Position numbers and translations under genes: made by a program
The notes under the pieces: model-generated
Databases searched by the model: none
Told to the model about the DNA's origin: nothing
Seen by the model: the letters and a program-made list of their open reading frames with translations, nothing else
From: Capilliphycus robustus
GTDB lineage: Bacteria > Cyanobacteriota > Cyanobacteriia > Cyanobacteriales > Microcoleaceae
Length of the DNA stretch: 64,000 nt
NCBI RefSeq assembly: GCF_034932365.1
Contig: NZ_JAYGHR010000002.1
Span: 62,001-126,000 of the forward strand
Direction: 5' to 3'
Part shown: positions 54,114 through 63,295 of the stretch, piece after piece
Layout of the letters: each line of letters starts with the position of its first letter
Numbering within the stretch: position 1 is the first letter of the stretch

Positions 54114-54539
54114 TTGGTCGATGCGGCGTTGGGGACTTTAGATAACCTTGAGGAGGGGAGTGAAGCCCTCCTGCGGGAAGGGCTGACGGCGTTTTTGAAT
54201 CGGGTCTATTATGAATTGCATAATGTGGGGAAAACGTCCCGCGATCGCGCCCTCAATTTTGCGGTGACAAATACGTTCCAGGCCGCCGCCACCTTTGCCG
54301 AAGCGATCGTTTCTGACCGACGGCTGGACACGATTGAAGTGGAAAAAAGCCCCTACTGCCCCCTCAACAGCGACTGCTGGGACGTGTTGCTCACCTTCTT
54401 CGATCCCGAAGATGGGAAGCGATCGCGCCAGGTGTTTCGCTTTACAATCGATGTGGCCGATAGTATGCCGGTGACGGTGGGCTCCATCAAACGCTGGTCA
54501 ATTCCGGGCAAAAAACAGACGCAGGCCGCGAATAGTTAG
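54114..54539 (+). pseudogene. C-terminal domain of a PatG-like cyanobactin maturation protease
   Basis: 141 codons. REGLTAFLNRVYYELHNVGK, then RALNFAVTNTFQAAATFAEA and SPYCPLNSDCWDVLLTFFDP, FRFTIDVADSMPVTVGSIKR match the conserved tail found on PatG (and PatA) subtilisin-like proteases, which macrocyclise cyanobactins. The protease domain itself is absent, cut off at the junction with the RAYT fragment around 54115-54140. No other cyanobactin genes are in the window, so this is an isolated relic. PCPLNSDCWDV includes the paired cysteines usual in this domain. Confidence 0.65.
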
Positions 54540-54732
54540 CAAAAGTCCAGTGGGCGTTAAAGTGGAACTTTCATCGGTCCGAAGCGCTCCAAAACGACGG
54601 AAGTTCCACTACATCACCTGCTTGACAATACGGGACGGTGATCGCAGATAGGGCAATAGAGATGCAACCTTTAAAAGTGCTTTTATAGGATTGATGCGCT
54701 AAAATGACTGCCCTTGGAGCCATTGGAATACT
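54540..54732. other. Intergenic hairpin after the PatG-like fragment
   Basis: A perfect 9-bp inverted repeat, GTGGAACTT (54562-54570) and AAGTTCCAC (54601-54609), with a 30-base spacer. It may be a REP-like sequence related to the nearby RAYT fragment, or a terminator without a U-tract. Confidence 0.4.
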
Positions 54733-54939
54733 TTGAAGTATCGAAGACCAGTGTTAACGAGTGAAGGTTTAGATATAATTCATCAGTCGTTCAAACCTGT
54801 CATTGAATCTGATGAAATTGTTAGATTCTTAAACGATGGAGTGTTTTTCCTCTTCATCTATAACGAACAGGTTGAACTCTTTGGGGTGTACGATCACATT
54901 TTTGACCTCCGCGACAGGGGAAATAGGCGATTACCCTAA
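54733..54939 (+). CDS. Unrecognised short protein
   Basis: 68 residues from a TTG, with no clear ribosome-binding site. The central FKPVIESDEIVRFLNDGVFF, then LFIYNEQVELFGVYDHIFDL reads like a compact alpha-beta fold, but I cannot name it. It may be a fragment, given the broken genes on its left. Confidence 0.3.
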   Translation: MKYRRPVLTSEGLDIIHQSFKPVIESDEIVRFLNDGVFFLFIYNEQVELFGVYDHIFDLRDRGNRRLP

Positions 54940-54956
54940 CAGCCTTTCCCTTGGGG

Positions 54957-55055
54957 ATGACGCACGGACAGGATGCGAGTGGATTTGGTAATCCGCTCAC
55001 GCTGGGACTGCTGGGATTTACTATCATCGGTTTGGTTATCTTTTTGTGGCAATAA
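54957..55055 (+). CDS. Very small single-helix membrane protein
   Basis: 32 residues: MTHGQDASGFGNP, then a single hydrophobic helix (LTLGLLGFTIIGLVIFLW) and the end. Size and shape resemble small thylakoid subunits, but I do not recognise it as any known one. There is no strong ribosome-binding site. Its 3' end overlaps the AIPR gene's end by 20 bases in convergent orientation. Confidence 0.35.
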   Translation: MTHGQDASGFGNPLTLGLLGFTIIGLVIFLWQ

Positions 55056-56466
55056 TCGCAGATCGCTTCTCTTCTATATTATCTACTATTCTTAGGATTT
55101 GAACTAATTTCCATAGGTCGGAGCCATTTATTGATCCATTAAATAGAATTTTGTATGGAGGCTTTTCTATATTCTCCCAAAACCAACTAATTTTGTCTTT
55201 TACTCGCGAGGTAAAAGCCACATCATTATGTTTGCAGGCTTGACTGATCGTAGCTTCGTTCAAATCAAACCCTTTTTGATCTGATGAAATTGATTCCCCT
55301 GATTTATAAGCGTAAGTAATTCCTTCTAACTGAAGTTCGTTTTTTATTCTTTCTTGTTCGGGATCGAGAGATACAAATTCTCGACGGTCAATTCGGTTTT
55401 GAGTATTGTTGAATCTAGTGATTTCTGTAGCAAATTCTTCGGGGCAGTTTTCTAAGGATATAAGACGAATAAGAATTTTGGCTTTTTCAACTTGCTCAGG
55501 AGAAGTTTGATACGCTCTTGCTACAGAACCAACTGTTTGAGCGCCGTTGACTATCTTTACATCTTTACACTCAAATATCCCAGTATCTCTCCCACTGCCC
55601 CCCAGAGGTTTTTTTCCAATACTAGAACATAAAGCTGTTATTCCATTATTGTAATACCAGAATTTCTCTGGATCATGTCTGACTGAATTCAATATGCCTT
55701 CGTTAACTTCACTATCTCTCAGAAAAAATCTAATATTTGAAGAAAACAATCTCGGGGAGTGCTTAGTCCACCAATCCGCTACTTCCCTGGCAGAAACTTG
55801 TCCATAATATGATTGATATGGCTCTTTTGTTTGTCCCCAATCAAAAAGGCAAACCTCTAAATCTATCGGATAACCTTTTGCTCCTTGAGAGATTATGTTA
55901 TATATGTCAGACTGGTTAAAAATTCTTTTGCTTACAATATCTATTGGGTCATTCATCTCGTTCAGTAAATCATCAAGTTCTCTTTTAGGTTCATCCGCTA
56001 AGGGAGTTTGACCTGAATAGACAAGAATAACTTCAAACCTTGTACCTGCGTCATTTAGTGATTCTTCAATATCTTTAATCTTATTATTTAATTTTGAGTT
56101 GAACCTGTCGTATCTAGCATTAACTAAATCCTTGAAACCTTTAGCAAACTTCATAACTTCCTCTGACTTTATACTTCCTCTGCTTTCATGTTTCCATTTG
56201 GACTGTAATACATACATTACCTTTTCTCTTTTATCAAAATAAATGCAATCTATACCATTATCCTGTCCACCATCAACTATTGATTTTGATGCTTCTTCAG
56301 GGGAAATATCAGCTAAAGTCATCAATGCAAATGCAGCCAAACTTCTTGTTAAAAACAACGATTCTTTGTCCGTTTCCGATTTATTTTGATAGTCTGATAA
56401 ATCAATCAAACCATTAAATGTTTTTTGGAGATATGCCTTGATTGGACGTAAGTGAATTTCACTCAT
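55036..56466 (-). CDS. AIPR-family protein (abortive phage infection, nuclease-like)
   Basis: 476 residues. The middle and C-terminal parts carry AIPR hallmarks: DPEKFWYYNNGITALCSSIG, DVKIVNGAQTVGSVARAY and TRFNNTQNRIDRREF. The N-terminal part has a PD-(D/E)xK-like site: GGQDNGIDCIYFD with Asp73, then YVLQSKWKHES with Gln88-x-Lys90. A nuclease attacking phage DNA or RNA is therefore likely. Relatives were first described from plasmid-borne abortive infection systems and often act with restriction-modification genes, but none is adjacent here. It may work alone. The codon use looks more AT-rich than its neighbours, hinting at recent acquisition. Confidence 0.85.
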   Translation of the reverse strand: MSEIHLRPIKAYLQKTFNGLIDLSDYQNKSETDKESLFLTRSLAAFALMTLADISPEEASKSIVDGGQDNGIDCIYFDKREKVMYVLQSKWKHESRGSIKSEEVMKFAKGFKDLVNARYDRFNSKLNNKIKDIEESLNDAGTRFEVILVYSGQTPLADEPKRELDDLLNEMNDPIDIVSKRIFNQSDIYNIISQGAKGYPIDLEVCLFDWGQTKEPYQSYYGQVSAREVADWWTKHSPRLFSSNIRFFLRDSEVNEGILNSVRHDPEKFWYYNNGITALCSSIGKKPLGGSGRDTGIFECKDVKIVNGAQTVGSVARAYQTSPEQVEKAKILIRLISLENCPEEFATEITRFNNTQNRIDRREFVSLDPEQERIKNELQLEGITYAYKSGESISSDQKGFDLNEATISQACKHNDVAFTSRVKDKISWFWENIEKPPYKILFNGSINGSDLWKLVQILRIVDNIEEKRSAIIATKR

Positions 56467-56778
56467 AACGATTGAGGGTTAACTTTACTAACTTTAATTT
56501 TATCGAATCAATTGTTATAGGCTTGCCTATAATCCTTCGCTAAATAAGACTGAAACCCTTACTCCTATAGCTTTTGAGCGTCTTTTACCTAATTTTATTA
56601 GGTATTCAAATCTCATAATTTTATCATAATTAACTCATCTGGTCAGGCATAAGTGCAAGCGCATAGATTTACAAGATTTGTACTCCTGCATCTAAACATG
56701 AGACTTATGTCTCTAGGGAGAGGTTTTCAAACTACTACAACAAGATTATAGACAGTAGTTGCAATTGGGTTATAACCT
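56467..56778. other. Divergent promoter region between AIPR and aldo/keto reductase genes
   Basis: AT-rich. It contains a hairpin ACCTAAT-TTT-ATTAGGT at about 56588-56604. No gene is seen. Confidence 0.4.
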
Positions 56779-57909
56779 ATGAGTGATCAACGCTCCGGAG
56801 CGGATGCCAACCGTTTTCTCCGAGACTTCAATCGACGGCAGTTTTTGAAAGGGGTTGGCTTTATTGGAGTTGGGGCGAGTACGGGTTTGGCAGATCATAT
56901 TCTGCACTCCAATACATCCGTTGAAGCGCCTGAACTCAACACCTCTTCTGCTAAATTGACTCTCGCTCAAACCTCGGAGAACCGTTCGGGTGAAATTCCC
57001 CGTCGTCCTTTGGGTAAAACGGGTGTAGAAGTCTCTGCAATTGGGTTGGGGGGCGCGACTCTCGGACAGGCTAAAAGCAAAGAAGAAGCAATTCGCATTA
57101 CTCACGAGGCGATTGATAATGGCATCACGTTCATGGATAATGCCTGGGAATATAACAACCATCGCAGTGAAGAATGGATGGGTGAAGCTTTACAGGGACG
57201 ACGGGATCAAGTCTTTCTGATGACTAAGGTTTGCACTCACGGACGCGACGCAAGCGTTGCCATGCAGCAACTCGAAGAATCATTACGTCGTCTGAAAACC
57301 GATTATATAGACTTGTGGCAGATCCATGAGGTGATTTATTACAATGACCCGGAGTTAATTTTTCGTCCCGATGGTGCCATTGAAGCCCTCGAACGAGCAA
57401 AGCAGGAGGGGAAAGTGAAATTTGTTGGGTTTACCGGACACAAAGACCCGGCAATTCACTTGGAAATGTTGTCTCACAATTATCCTTTCGATACTGTACA
57501 ATTGCCAATTAATTGTTTTGATGCCAGCTTTATGAGTTTTCAAAACCAGGTTCTTCCCGAACTGGATCGCCAAGGAATTGCCGCGATCGGGATGAAAAGT
57601 TTAAGCGGGAACGCAGAAGCGGTGAAAAAAGGTTTGGTAACGCCTCAAGAAGCTATCCGTTATGCGATGAGTATGCCCATTGCAACATTAGTGAGCGGGA
57701 TTGATTCGGTGGAAGTGCTGCGGCAAAATATAGCGATCGCTCGTGATTTTCAACCGATGACAGCGCAAGAAATGCAGGCATTGCGAGAGCGGGTTGTTCC
57801 CTATGCCACCGATGGGCGATTTGAGTTATTTAAGTCTTCTAAAAAATTTGATGCTGATGTTGGCAGGAAGCAACATGGTTTTCCGACTCAAGACCAATTG
57901 CCAACTTGA
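56779..57909 (+). CDS. Tat-exported aldo/keto reductase
   Basis: 376 residues. The N-terminus has a twin-arginine signal (FNRRQFLKGVGFIGVGAS) with a short hydrophobic stretch. The mature part is an aldo/keto reductase barrel: GKTGVEVSAIGLGGATLG, the catalytic Tyr in MDNAWEYNNHRSEEWMGEAL, Lys in FLMTKVCTHGR, and His in DYIDLWQIHEV. The NADPH-binding end is shorter than usual. These enzymes reduce aldehydes or ketones; Tat export means a folded enzyme acts outside the plasma membrane. It is followed after about 70 bases by a truncated PEBP-like gene on the same strand. Confidence 0.9.
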   Translation: MSDQRSGADANRFLRDFNRRQFLKGVGFIGVGASTGLADHILHSNTSVEAPELNTSSAKLTLAQTSENRSGEIPRRPLGKTGVEVSAIGLGGATLGQAKSKEEAIRITHEAIDNGITFMDNAWEYNNHRSEEWMGEALQGRRDQVFLMTKVCTHGRDASVAMQQLEESLRRLKTDYIDLWQIHEVIYYNDPELIFRPDGAIEALERAKQEGKVKFVGFTGHKDPAIHLEMLSHNYPFDTVQLPINCFDASFMSFQNQVLPELDRQGIAAIGMKSLSGNAEAVKKGLVTPQEAIRYAMSMPIATLVSGIDSVEVLRQNIAIARDFQPMTAQEMQALRERVVPYATDGRFELFKSSKKFDADVGRKQHGFPTQDQLPT

Positions 57910-57977
57910 TCTAAAAAGCTACGATTTTTCCTTTTGAGTTGAACTTGATAAATACTGTTTTTAATCAGGATATTTCA

Positions 57978-58325
57978 ATGGGACTAAACATTAAGAATTT
58001 GCGGATTGTTAGCCCTGCATTTACTTCCGGCGATCGCATTCCCAAACGCTATACCAGCGAAGGCGAAAATGTCTCACCTCCTTTGGAATGGAGCGGGTTG
58101 CCGTCAGGAACCCAACAATTAGCATTAATCTGCCATGACCCGGATGCACCGATGCCTCACGGATTTACCCACTGGGTTCTCTATGGCATCCCGGCAACTG
58201 TTAATCAGCTTGCAGAAGCGGATGGTAGCCAGTTCACCGAAGGGATAAACAGTTCCAAGCAAGCCGGATATACCGGGCCTGCTCCACCAGAAGGGCATGG
58301 CCCCCACCACTACTATTTCGAGTGA
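57978..58325 (+). pseudogene. Truncated YbhB/YbcL-type PEBP protein
   Basis: 115 codons from the ATG at 57978 (AGGA upstream; a TTG at 57939 is less likely). KRYTSEGENVSPPLEWSGLP, then LICHDPDAPMPHGFTHWVLY and PPEGHGPHHYYF are the conserved ligand-site motifs of phosphatidylethanolamine-binding protein relatives. The normal protein continues for about 35-40 residues after HHYYF (LYALD...); here a stop follows one codon later and no continuation is visible. The ligand pocket motifs remain, but the fold is incomplete. Confidence 0.75.
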
Positions 58326-58680
58326 CAGGAGCCATTTATGCTACCATTTTAACAGGAGTTAATTAATCGTCAATTGAACGACTGTCCACATTGAATGGGA
58401 TAGCGGCGTCGGGATGAAAGAAGCGATCAAACGGTTAGCCTGCGGTCATTTCCTGCAATAGTTGTTGCACTTCAACCCTTCACGATTTCCCAAGATTTTC
58501 CGTTAATTTGACCGGACTCCCAAGCGAGTTAATACGGGTTGATTGGGGTCAAACAAGTCTAATTGATAAAAAGTGTTAATTTTAGGGACTTGATCGGCAA
58601 CTTGATGAACTCTATGTTAAGTCGAAAGGATCTCAAGTGACCGTTTATCGATTGGCGAAAAATTGAGCTATTGGGAGTTT
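58326..58680. other. Decayed sequence between the PEBP fragment and the injection-system cluster
   Basis: No intact gene. On the minus strand, VPKINTFYQLDLFDPNQPVL, then TRLGVRS reads like the end of an unidentified protein. Other frames are full of stops. This debris lies just beyond the last gene of the contractile system cluster. Confidence 0.4.
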
Positions 58681-58776
58681 TTAGAACTCAAAGAAAGTTT
58701 TAACAGGTTCAGAAAATCGAGAACCACCGTCTTGTGACTGGGGATGCTCATTGTTAGGATTTCTTTGCGAACCCAT
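58681..58776 (-). CDS. Tiny open frame with QDGGSRF motif
   Basis: 31 codons: an ATG at 58776, MGSQRNPNNEHPQSQDGGSR, then FSEPVKTFFEF and stop. QDGGSRF recurs in the small gene at 48212-48415 (QEDGGSRF). It lacks the hydrophobic start seen there, so it may be a remnant. Confidence 0.25.
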   Translation of the reverse strand: MGSQRNPNNEHPQSQDGGSRFSEPVKTFFEF

Positions 58777-58874
58777 TAATCAGTATTGCTCTCGGTGCGG
58801 TGACTGGTTGATTATCGGTTTTAGTGATGAACAACTAGCAAACGATCCAGTCTAATAGTTTGTAATGATAGAAT

Positions 58875-60644
58875 TCAATTTAACTTAATCAATGCTCCTT
58901 GAACAGTAATAACTCCGCTCGCTTGGATATCAATCTTACCTGCTGATTTCAAGCTAATTCCGGTACGATCCATCCTGAGTGTATGACTTTTAGTTTTTAC
59001 TTCAATACAACCGTTTTGATCATCTAATCGTAACTCATGTTTGCCCTTTGTTTTTACTTCGATAGCCTTTTCGGTGTCATTTAACCGAATCTGATGTCCG
59101 TCTGTTGTCTCAATATAAACACCCGCTTTACTATTCCCTTTATCTTCTTCTATAAACTGAATTTGATGACCCGTGCGTGTTTTGAATGTTCGCACTCGGA
59201 CATTACTATCTCGAACACTTTCAGCGACTGGTTTTGGAGGAAGATCTTCACCGTTCCAAACCCCTCCTAAAATGTAAGGACGGTGAATATTTCCATGCTC
59301 AAATCCAACTAATACTTCATCATTAATTTCCGGCAAACAGTCAAATCCTCGTCCCTTTCCCGCACCAATTGCAACGACTCTAGCCCAATGACTCGCGTGA
59401 GCATTTTCTCCCGTTTGAGGGGTGAGGGTGGGAAACCAAACTTTCACTCGCCCTAACCCTTCAGGATCTTGATTATTGGTGACAATTCCAACTAAAAAAG
59501 TTTGTCCGGGTTGAAGACGAGTAGGGGGAGAAAGTGTCGTTAATAAATCGCCTCCGCGCAATCCTCGCACAGTAAACTCGGTGGTATATACTCGTTCAAA
59601 ATAGGTGTGACGAGTCTCCGTAACGTAGTAGGAACCGCTGTGTTTTCCTAACTCTTCTAATATTACCGTTCGTCCGGGTCGAATGTTAGGATTTCCCTCG
59701 GCTTGAGCATCTGCATAAACAAATTGTCCGCCCAATTCATCAAATAAAGCTTGGGCGATCGCATCGGCTTCTTTGGGTGTAGAAATGGGTTGATCGACAA
59801 CATAAACTGTCGGTTTAGTCGGCTTTCCTTTAAATTCAGAAATTGCCACACTTCCTTGACCATTTTCAGTTTTTGTGATCACATTTTCAGAATTACAAGT
59901 CGAAACAATTGGCTTTTTTTGTTTGTAGTCCCAAGCTCTAACATTGACTTCTTTAACCTGTTCGGCGCTGGTAACACGCACTCGAAAACTGTGCAAGTCT
60001 GTCAGCCATGTGAGTTTTATTTTTTGGGTCGATGTGGGACGGCGAAAGTTTAATTTTCCATCTTGCACAAACATTTCAAATCCTATTCTAGCGGCTCGTT
60101 CTCGCAAAAATTCCATGTTGGTTTGATTGTTTTGAAAAACGTACTCATGGGGAATTCCGCTCTCATCAATTTGACCGGGTTCTATAACAACTTCAGCAAG
60201 AATCTTCTTGACAATATCGCTATCCGTCATTCCTTGAAACGAACGATTCCACCGTCCCCGATGTAAACGATGGGAAATATCATAACCTCGAATTACAATC
60301 GGTGCTTGGGATTGTTCGGTGAAATGGGTTTCAATGGCTGTAATTTCTCCTTCTATTAAATATTCTTCTTTTTCTTCGCTAAAATCTTGAGATTCTGTTG
60401 TACTTGAACTAAAGCCTATTTTAACTTTTTTGCCAAATTGTAGCAGGTCTTGATGTTTCCACTTTTTTTCCTCTTGACGACCCGGGAAATAGTCATTTCT
60501 AATTACAATGGTGAACATTGCGGGTAGATGCAGACTTTCTTCGACAATGATTTGCACTACATCTTCCAAAACCAGCTTCATTTTTTCAGAAGATTGACCT
60601 TCAATATAAACTTTCGGAAGTGCGAGATAATTTGCTGATGTCAT
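58875..60644 (-). CDS. Contractile injection system spike (VgrG/gp5-gp27-like, Afp8 type)
   Basis: 589 residues, the spike that tips the inner tube. The N-terminal 350 residues resemble gp27 (LEDVVQIIVEESLHLPAMFT; RGYDISHRLHRGRWNRSFQG). An OB domain follows (FLVGIVTNNQDPEGLGRVKV, then ASHWARVVAIGAGKGRGFDC and EINDEVLVGFEHGNIHRPYI). A beta-helix tail closes it (GHQIRLNDTEKAIEVKTKGK, IDIQASGVITVQG). No extra toxin domain is fused to the end. Extracellular and thylakoid-anchored cyanobacterial systems use this protein at the baseplate centre. It is the last gene of the cluster in this direction; PAAR, gp25 and later baseplate genes do not follow it within the window. Confidence 0.88.
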   Translation of the reverse strand: MTSANYLALPKVYIEGQSSEKMKLVLEDVVQIIVEESLHLPAMFTIVIRNDYFPGRQEEKKWKHQDLLQFGKKVKIGFSSSTTESQDFSEEKEEYLIEGEITAIETHFTEQSQAPIVIRGYDISHRLHRGRWNRSFQGMTDSDIVKKILAEVVIEPGQIDESGIPHEYVFQNNQTNMEFLRERAARIGFEMFVQDGKLNFRRPTSTQKIKLTWLTDLHSFRVRVTSAEQVKEVNVRAWDYKQKKPIVSTCNSENVITKTENGQGSVAISEFKGKPTKPTVYVVDQPISTPKEADAIAQALFDELGGQFVYADAQAEGNPNIRPGRTVILEELGKHSGSYYVTETRHTYFERVYTTEFTVRGLRGGDLLTTLSPPTRLQPGQTFLVGIVTNNQDPEGLGRVKVWFPTLTPQTGENAHASHWARVVAIGAGKGRGFDCLPEINDEVLVGFEHGNIHRPYILGGVWNGEDLPPKPVAESVRDSNVRVRTFKTRTGHQIQFIEEDKGNSKAGVYIETTDGHQIRLNDTEKAIEVKTKGKHELRLDDQNGCIEVKTKSHTLRMDRTGISLKSAGKIDIQASGVITVQGALIKLN

Positions 60645-60695
60645 AAGAGTTCATTCTTAAAAATAGTTGTTTATTCTATTGAGATTGGTATGAAT

Positions 60696-61271
60696 TTATA
60701 ACCGACCTTTCCGATTATTTTTGTCTTTCTTACGATTATCTAAACTATCGATTTCACGGCGAACTGTAGAAAGTTTATCGGAGACTTGATCAATTTTATC
60801 GTCAACTCTAAGTGACCCGGAAGGCTGAGTATCTTCTACCTCTTTAAGGGTTAAACTATCGATCACCGCTCTCACGGGTGTTCCATCGCTGAGAAACATG
60901 GTAAGTTTATAGTTGAGTCGTTCGATAAAGCATCGCCGAAGATAAACTTGATTTCCCCAAATTAACATATAAATTGGCGGACGTTCTTTTCCTTTTGCAA
61001 ATTCTACAGCTTTCCGAAAGGGTTCAATAAAAGCTGTTACCACGTTAATTCCGGCTTCGTAGGTATCAAATAAAATATTATTAATTGTTACTTTGTAGGC
61101 TTTGGTGTGAGAAAAGCTGACTTTAGGAATTCCGCGATCCTGACTCCGCGAACCGGGATTATCTGCGGTTTCTACGACTCCCTCAAATACTAATTCTCCG
61201 GGGTTAAACATAAATACGATATCCGGTGCATTATCCTGACATTTTAGGGTTGCTTTAACAAGCTGTGTCAT
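60696..61271 (-). CDS. CIS tube-initiator/baseplate protein, Afp7-like
   Basis: 191 residues, with AAGGAGA before the ATG. The core VFMFNPGELVFEGVVETADN, PKVSFSHTKAYKVTINNILF, RPPIYMLIWGNQVYLRRCFI and TPVRAVIDSLTLKE fits the CIS tube protein family that links tube and spike. Afp7 proteins usually end with a LysM domain, which this one lacks; it ends in a charged stretch (LDNRKKDKNNRKGRL). It sits 51 bases upstream of the spike gene, as in other systems. Confidence 0.85.
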   Translation of the reverse strand: MTQLVKATLKCQDNAPDIVFMFNPGELVFEGVVETADNPGSRSQDRGIPKVSFSHTKAYKVTINNILFDTYEAGINVVTAFIEPFRKAVEFAKGKERPPIYMLIWGNQVYLRRCFIERLNYKLTMFLSDGTPVRAVIDSLTLKEVEDTQPSGSLRVDDKIDQVSDKLSTVRREIDSLDNRKKDKNNRKGRL

Positions 61272-61309
61272 CAGAGTCTCCTTGAAAAATAATTAATAAT
61301 ATACATGAT

Positions 61310-62629
61310 TTACCAGGGGATATTACCTCTATAATAAAATCCTAAACGTTCTCGTTCTGTCTCGATTTTAAATTGTAAGAGTTGATAAACTTTTCGGGTG
61401 AGTGTTTGTAATTTATAATTGACTAATGAAACCGTCGATCCGGTTTGGGTTTGAAGCTGTCCGACTGGAGATGTATTTGAGGAAAATGCAGATGCTTTTA
61501 CGGGATTTGTTTGACTGATAGTATCCAGCCAAGGTAGAGAACCATCGGTTTTGAAATGATGAGTTTCTCGTTCTATTTCTAACTTTTGTCGTAACAAATT
61601 ATAAACTTTTCTCGCCAACATTTCCAACTGTTCCTCATCAATTAAAACAGGTTCTTCGCGTTCTCCTATTACTTTTTCCGCTTGGGTTGGAGAACTTGAA
61701 ACCGATGCTGGACTATCTGGAATAGATTCTTTTTGTTCTCTTGTAATCAATTTTGAACTCTCTGAAGTCAATTGAGAATTAGATGAGGGGTTGAAGTTCT
61801 CATAATCGATAAGTTCCGTCAGATTTGACCATGACTCTTGTACATTGTCTGTCGCTGGAACACTTTCAGCACTTAGATCAAATTGACTTGACCAAGGTTC
61901 TAGTGTTTCATCATTTTGAAAAGAAGTTCTCTCGGGTGAAGGTTCTGAAGTTTTTTGAGATACAATCAAATCTGATTGTTGAATTAAAGGTGAATGGGAT
62001 TGAATCAGATTTAGATTGGTTAAATTTTCGGAATTCAAACTTGGTTGAATTGGAAAGGCTTGATTTTCTGGAGTTGAATTAATAGATTGTGTTAAACTAG
62101 AATTAGAAATAGGTTGAGAAATATCGCCTGACCATTTGGGTTGAACGACGGGTAAATTATCGGATTGATGCTTTATTGATTGGCTTTCTGAGTGTTCGGG
62201 TGTTTGCGGAGAAAGTAGTTTGTCAGATGTCGTGGTGAGAATGCGCGATTGAGTTTGAATTAATTGTTCACCCAAGCGGGGATGAAGTTCTGAAAGCGGG
62301 TTATTTTGCAGGTTTTCTTCTGGGGAAGGATGAGTTTGAGATTCTTCTGTACTATCAGAAATATTGCGGTTAATATTCGCTTCTGATGTAGATTCTAACT
62401 CGGAGTCATCATCGACAAATCTATTAATTGTAGAAATGGGTTTTGCGGGAGTTTCTGAACCTGATAAACTCTCTTGAACAGTGAACAAATTCTCGGACGG
62501 TTCTACAGTTGGGGATAACATTAATTGTGTATTCTGAACGAGAGACGAACGCACTTTTAAGATTCCCTGTCGTCCCAATGTTTCGGGAGGACGTAAATAA
62601 TTATTTAAACCCAAATGAGATGTAGACAT
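61310..62629 (-). CDS. Ser/Gln-rich linker protein of the injection system cluster
   Basis: 439 residues. Most of the chain (about 20-320) is low-complexity, rich in Ser, Gln, Asn, Thr and Glu, and probably disordered. The C-terminus has two related helical motifs: EMLARKVYNLLRQKLEIERE around 336-355 and QTLTRKVYQLLQFKIETERE around 406-425, the latter followed by RLGFYYRGNIPW. The same R-x-VY-x-L(L/M) pattern appears in the 50-residue protein at 63295. Position between tube and baseplate genes matches Afp6-like genes of variable length. A role in tail assembly or cargo contact is inference. Confidence 0.65.
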   Translation of the reverse strand: MSTSHLGLNNYLRPPETLGRQGILKVRSSLVQNTQLMLSPTVEPSENLFTVQESLSGSETPAKPISTINRFVDDDSELESTSEANINRNISDSTEESQTHPSPEENLQNNPLSELHPRLGEQLIQTQSRILTTTSDKLLSPQTPEHSESQSIKHQSDNLPVVQPKWSGDISQPISNSSLTQSINSTPENQAFPIQPSLNSENLTNLNLIQSHSPLIQQSDLIVSQKTSEPSPERTSFQNDETLEPWSSQFDLSAESVPATDNVQESWSNLTELIDYENFNPSSNSQLTSESSKLITREQKESIPDSPASVSSSPTQAEKVIGEREEPVLIDEEQLEMLARKVYNLLRQKLEIERETHHFKTDGSLPWLDTISQTNPVKASAFSSNTSPVGQLQTQTGSTVSLVNYKLQTLTRKVYQLLQFKIETERERLGFYYRGNIPW

Positions 62630-62680
62630 TGTTAATTCGCCTTTCGCTAATTCAACTCAAAAAATTGGCAATTCTCTAAT

Positions 62681-63295
62681 TTATATCCTTTTCTTTCTTG
62701 TATTAGAATTGGTTTGACTGGCTTGATTAAAAGGTTGTGTTCCAACGTTTGTTAAGTCACTCGCAAAATAGCCTGAATTACCGCGAGTTAATGGACTGGA
62801 CGGATTAAATCCTCCTGTTTGCTGTCCTAAACTACCTCCTTTATTAATCGTCAAACCTTCGTAGGCTAAGGTTAATTCTTCAATCGCAACGGTATTAGAG
62901 TCGGCTTGAAAAGAGGGTGCTTTCCAACTAACCGGAACCGAACCAATCAGCGTCCAAGATTGCATGGTTTCCCCTTCTTGATTGAACAGTAACAGGGTAA
63001 CGTTCAAACGGATTTTTTTGGGTTCTTGCAAAACTTTTTCTATCCAATTTAAGAAGGTTAAATCATTCGTAATTCCTCGCTTTAAGGTGACTTCTGTAAA
63101 TTCGGCTTGTCCTAAAATAATTCGCTGTTGATCGTTGACACCCCCTTCATTGTAGGTTTCCCGCTTGATATTGATCCCCAAACCCGAACACTCGCTAAAA
63201 CAGGCTGAAATCTGGCTGTCAATTTCCACATAAAATCGATTCGCCGTCACATAATTGAGTTCGTAAGCTGAGGGATCTTGACGATTCATTTTCAT
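62681..63295 (-). CDS. Phage tail tube-like protein, gp19 family (Afp5 type)
   Basis: 204 residues. This is the inner-tube protein of contractile systems: NYVTANRFYVEIDSQISACF, ECSGLGINIKRETYNEGGVN, TLKRGITNDLTFLNWIEKVL, and AIEELTLAYEGLTINKG at the end. The canonical gp19 pattern (F-V-E-I-D ... SECSGL ... E-x-N-E-G-G) is complete. About 35 extra residues, rich in Gly, Ser and Asn, follow the core. Its ATG overlaps the stop of the preceding 50-residue gene by one base (TAATG), showing coupling. Confidence 0.92.
   Translation of the reverse strand: MKMNRQDPSAYELNYVTANRFYVEIDSQISACFSECSGLGINIKRETYNEGGVNDQQRIILGQAEFTEVTLKRGITNDLTFLNWIEKVLQEPKKIRLNVTLLLFNQEGETMQSWTLIGSVPVSWKAPSFQADSNTVAIEELTLAYEGLTINKGGSLGQQTGGFNPSSPLTRGNSGYFASDLTNVGTQPFNQASQTNSNTRKKRI

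Noticed and set aside
54540..54732. The 9-bp inverted repeat as a rho-independent terminator
   Set aside because: The loop is 30 bases and no T-tract follows, so it was listed only as an inverted repeat.
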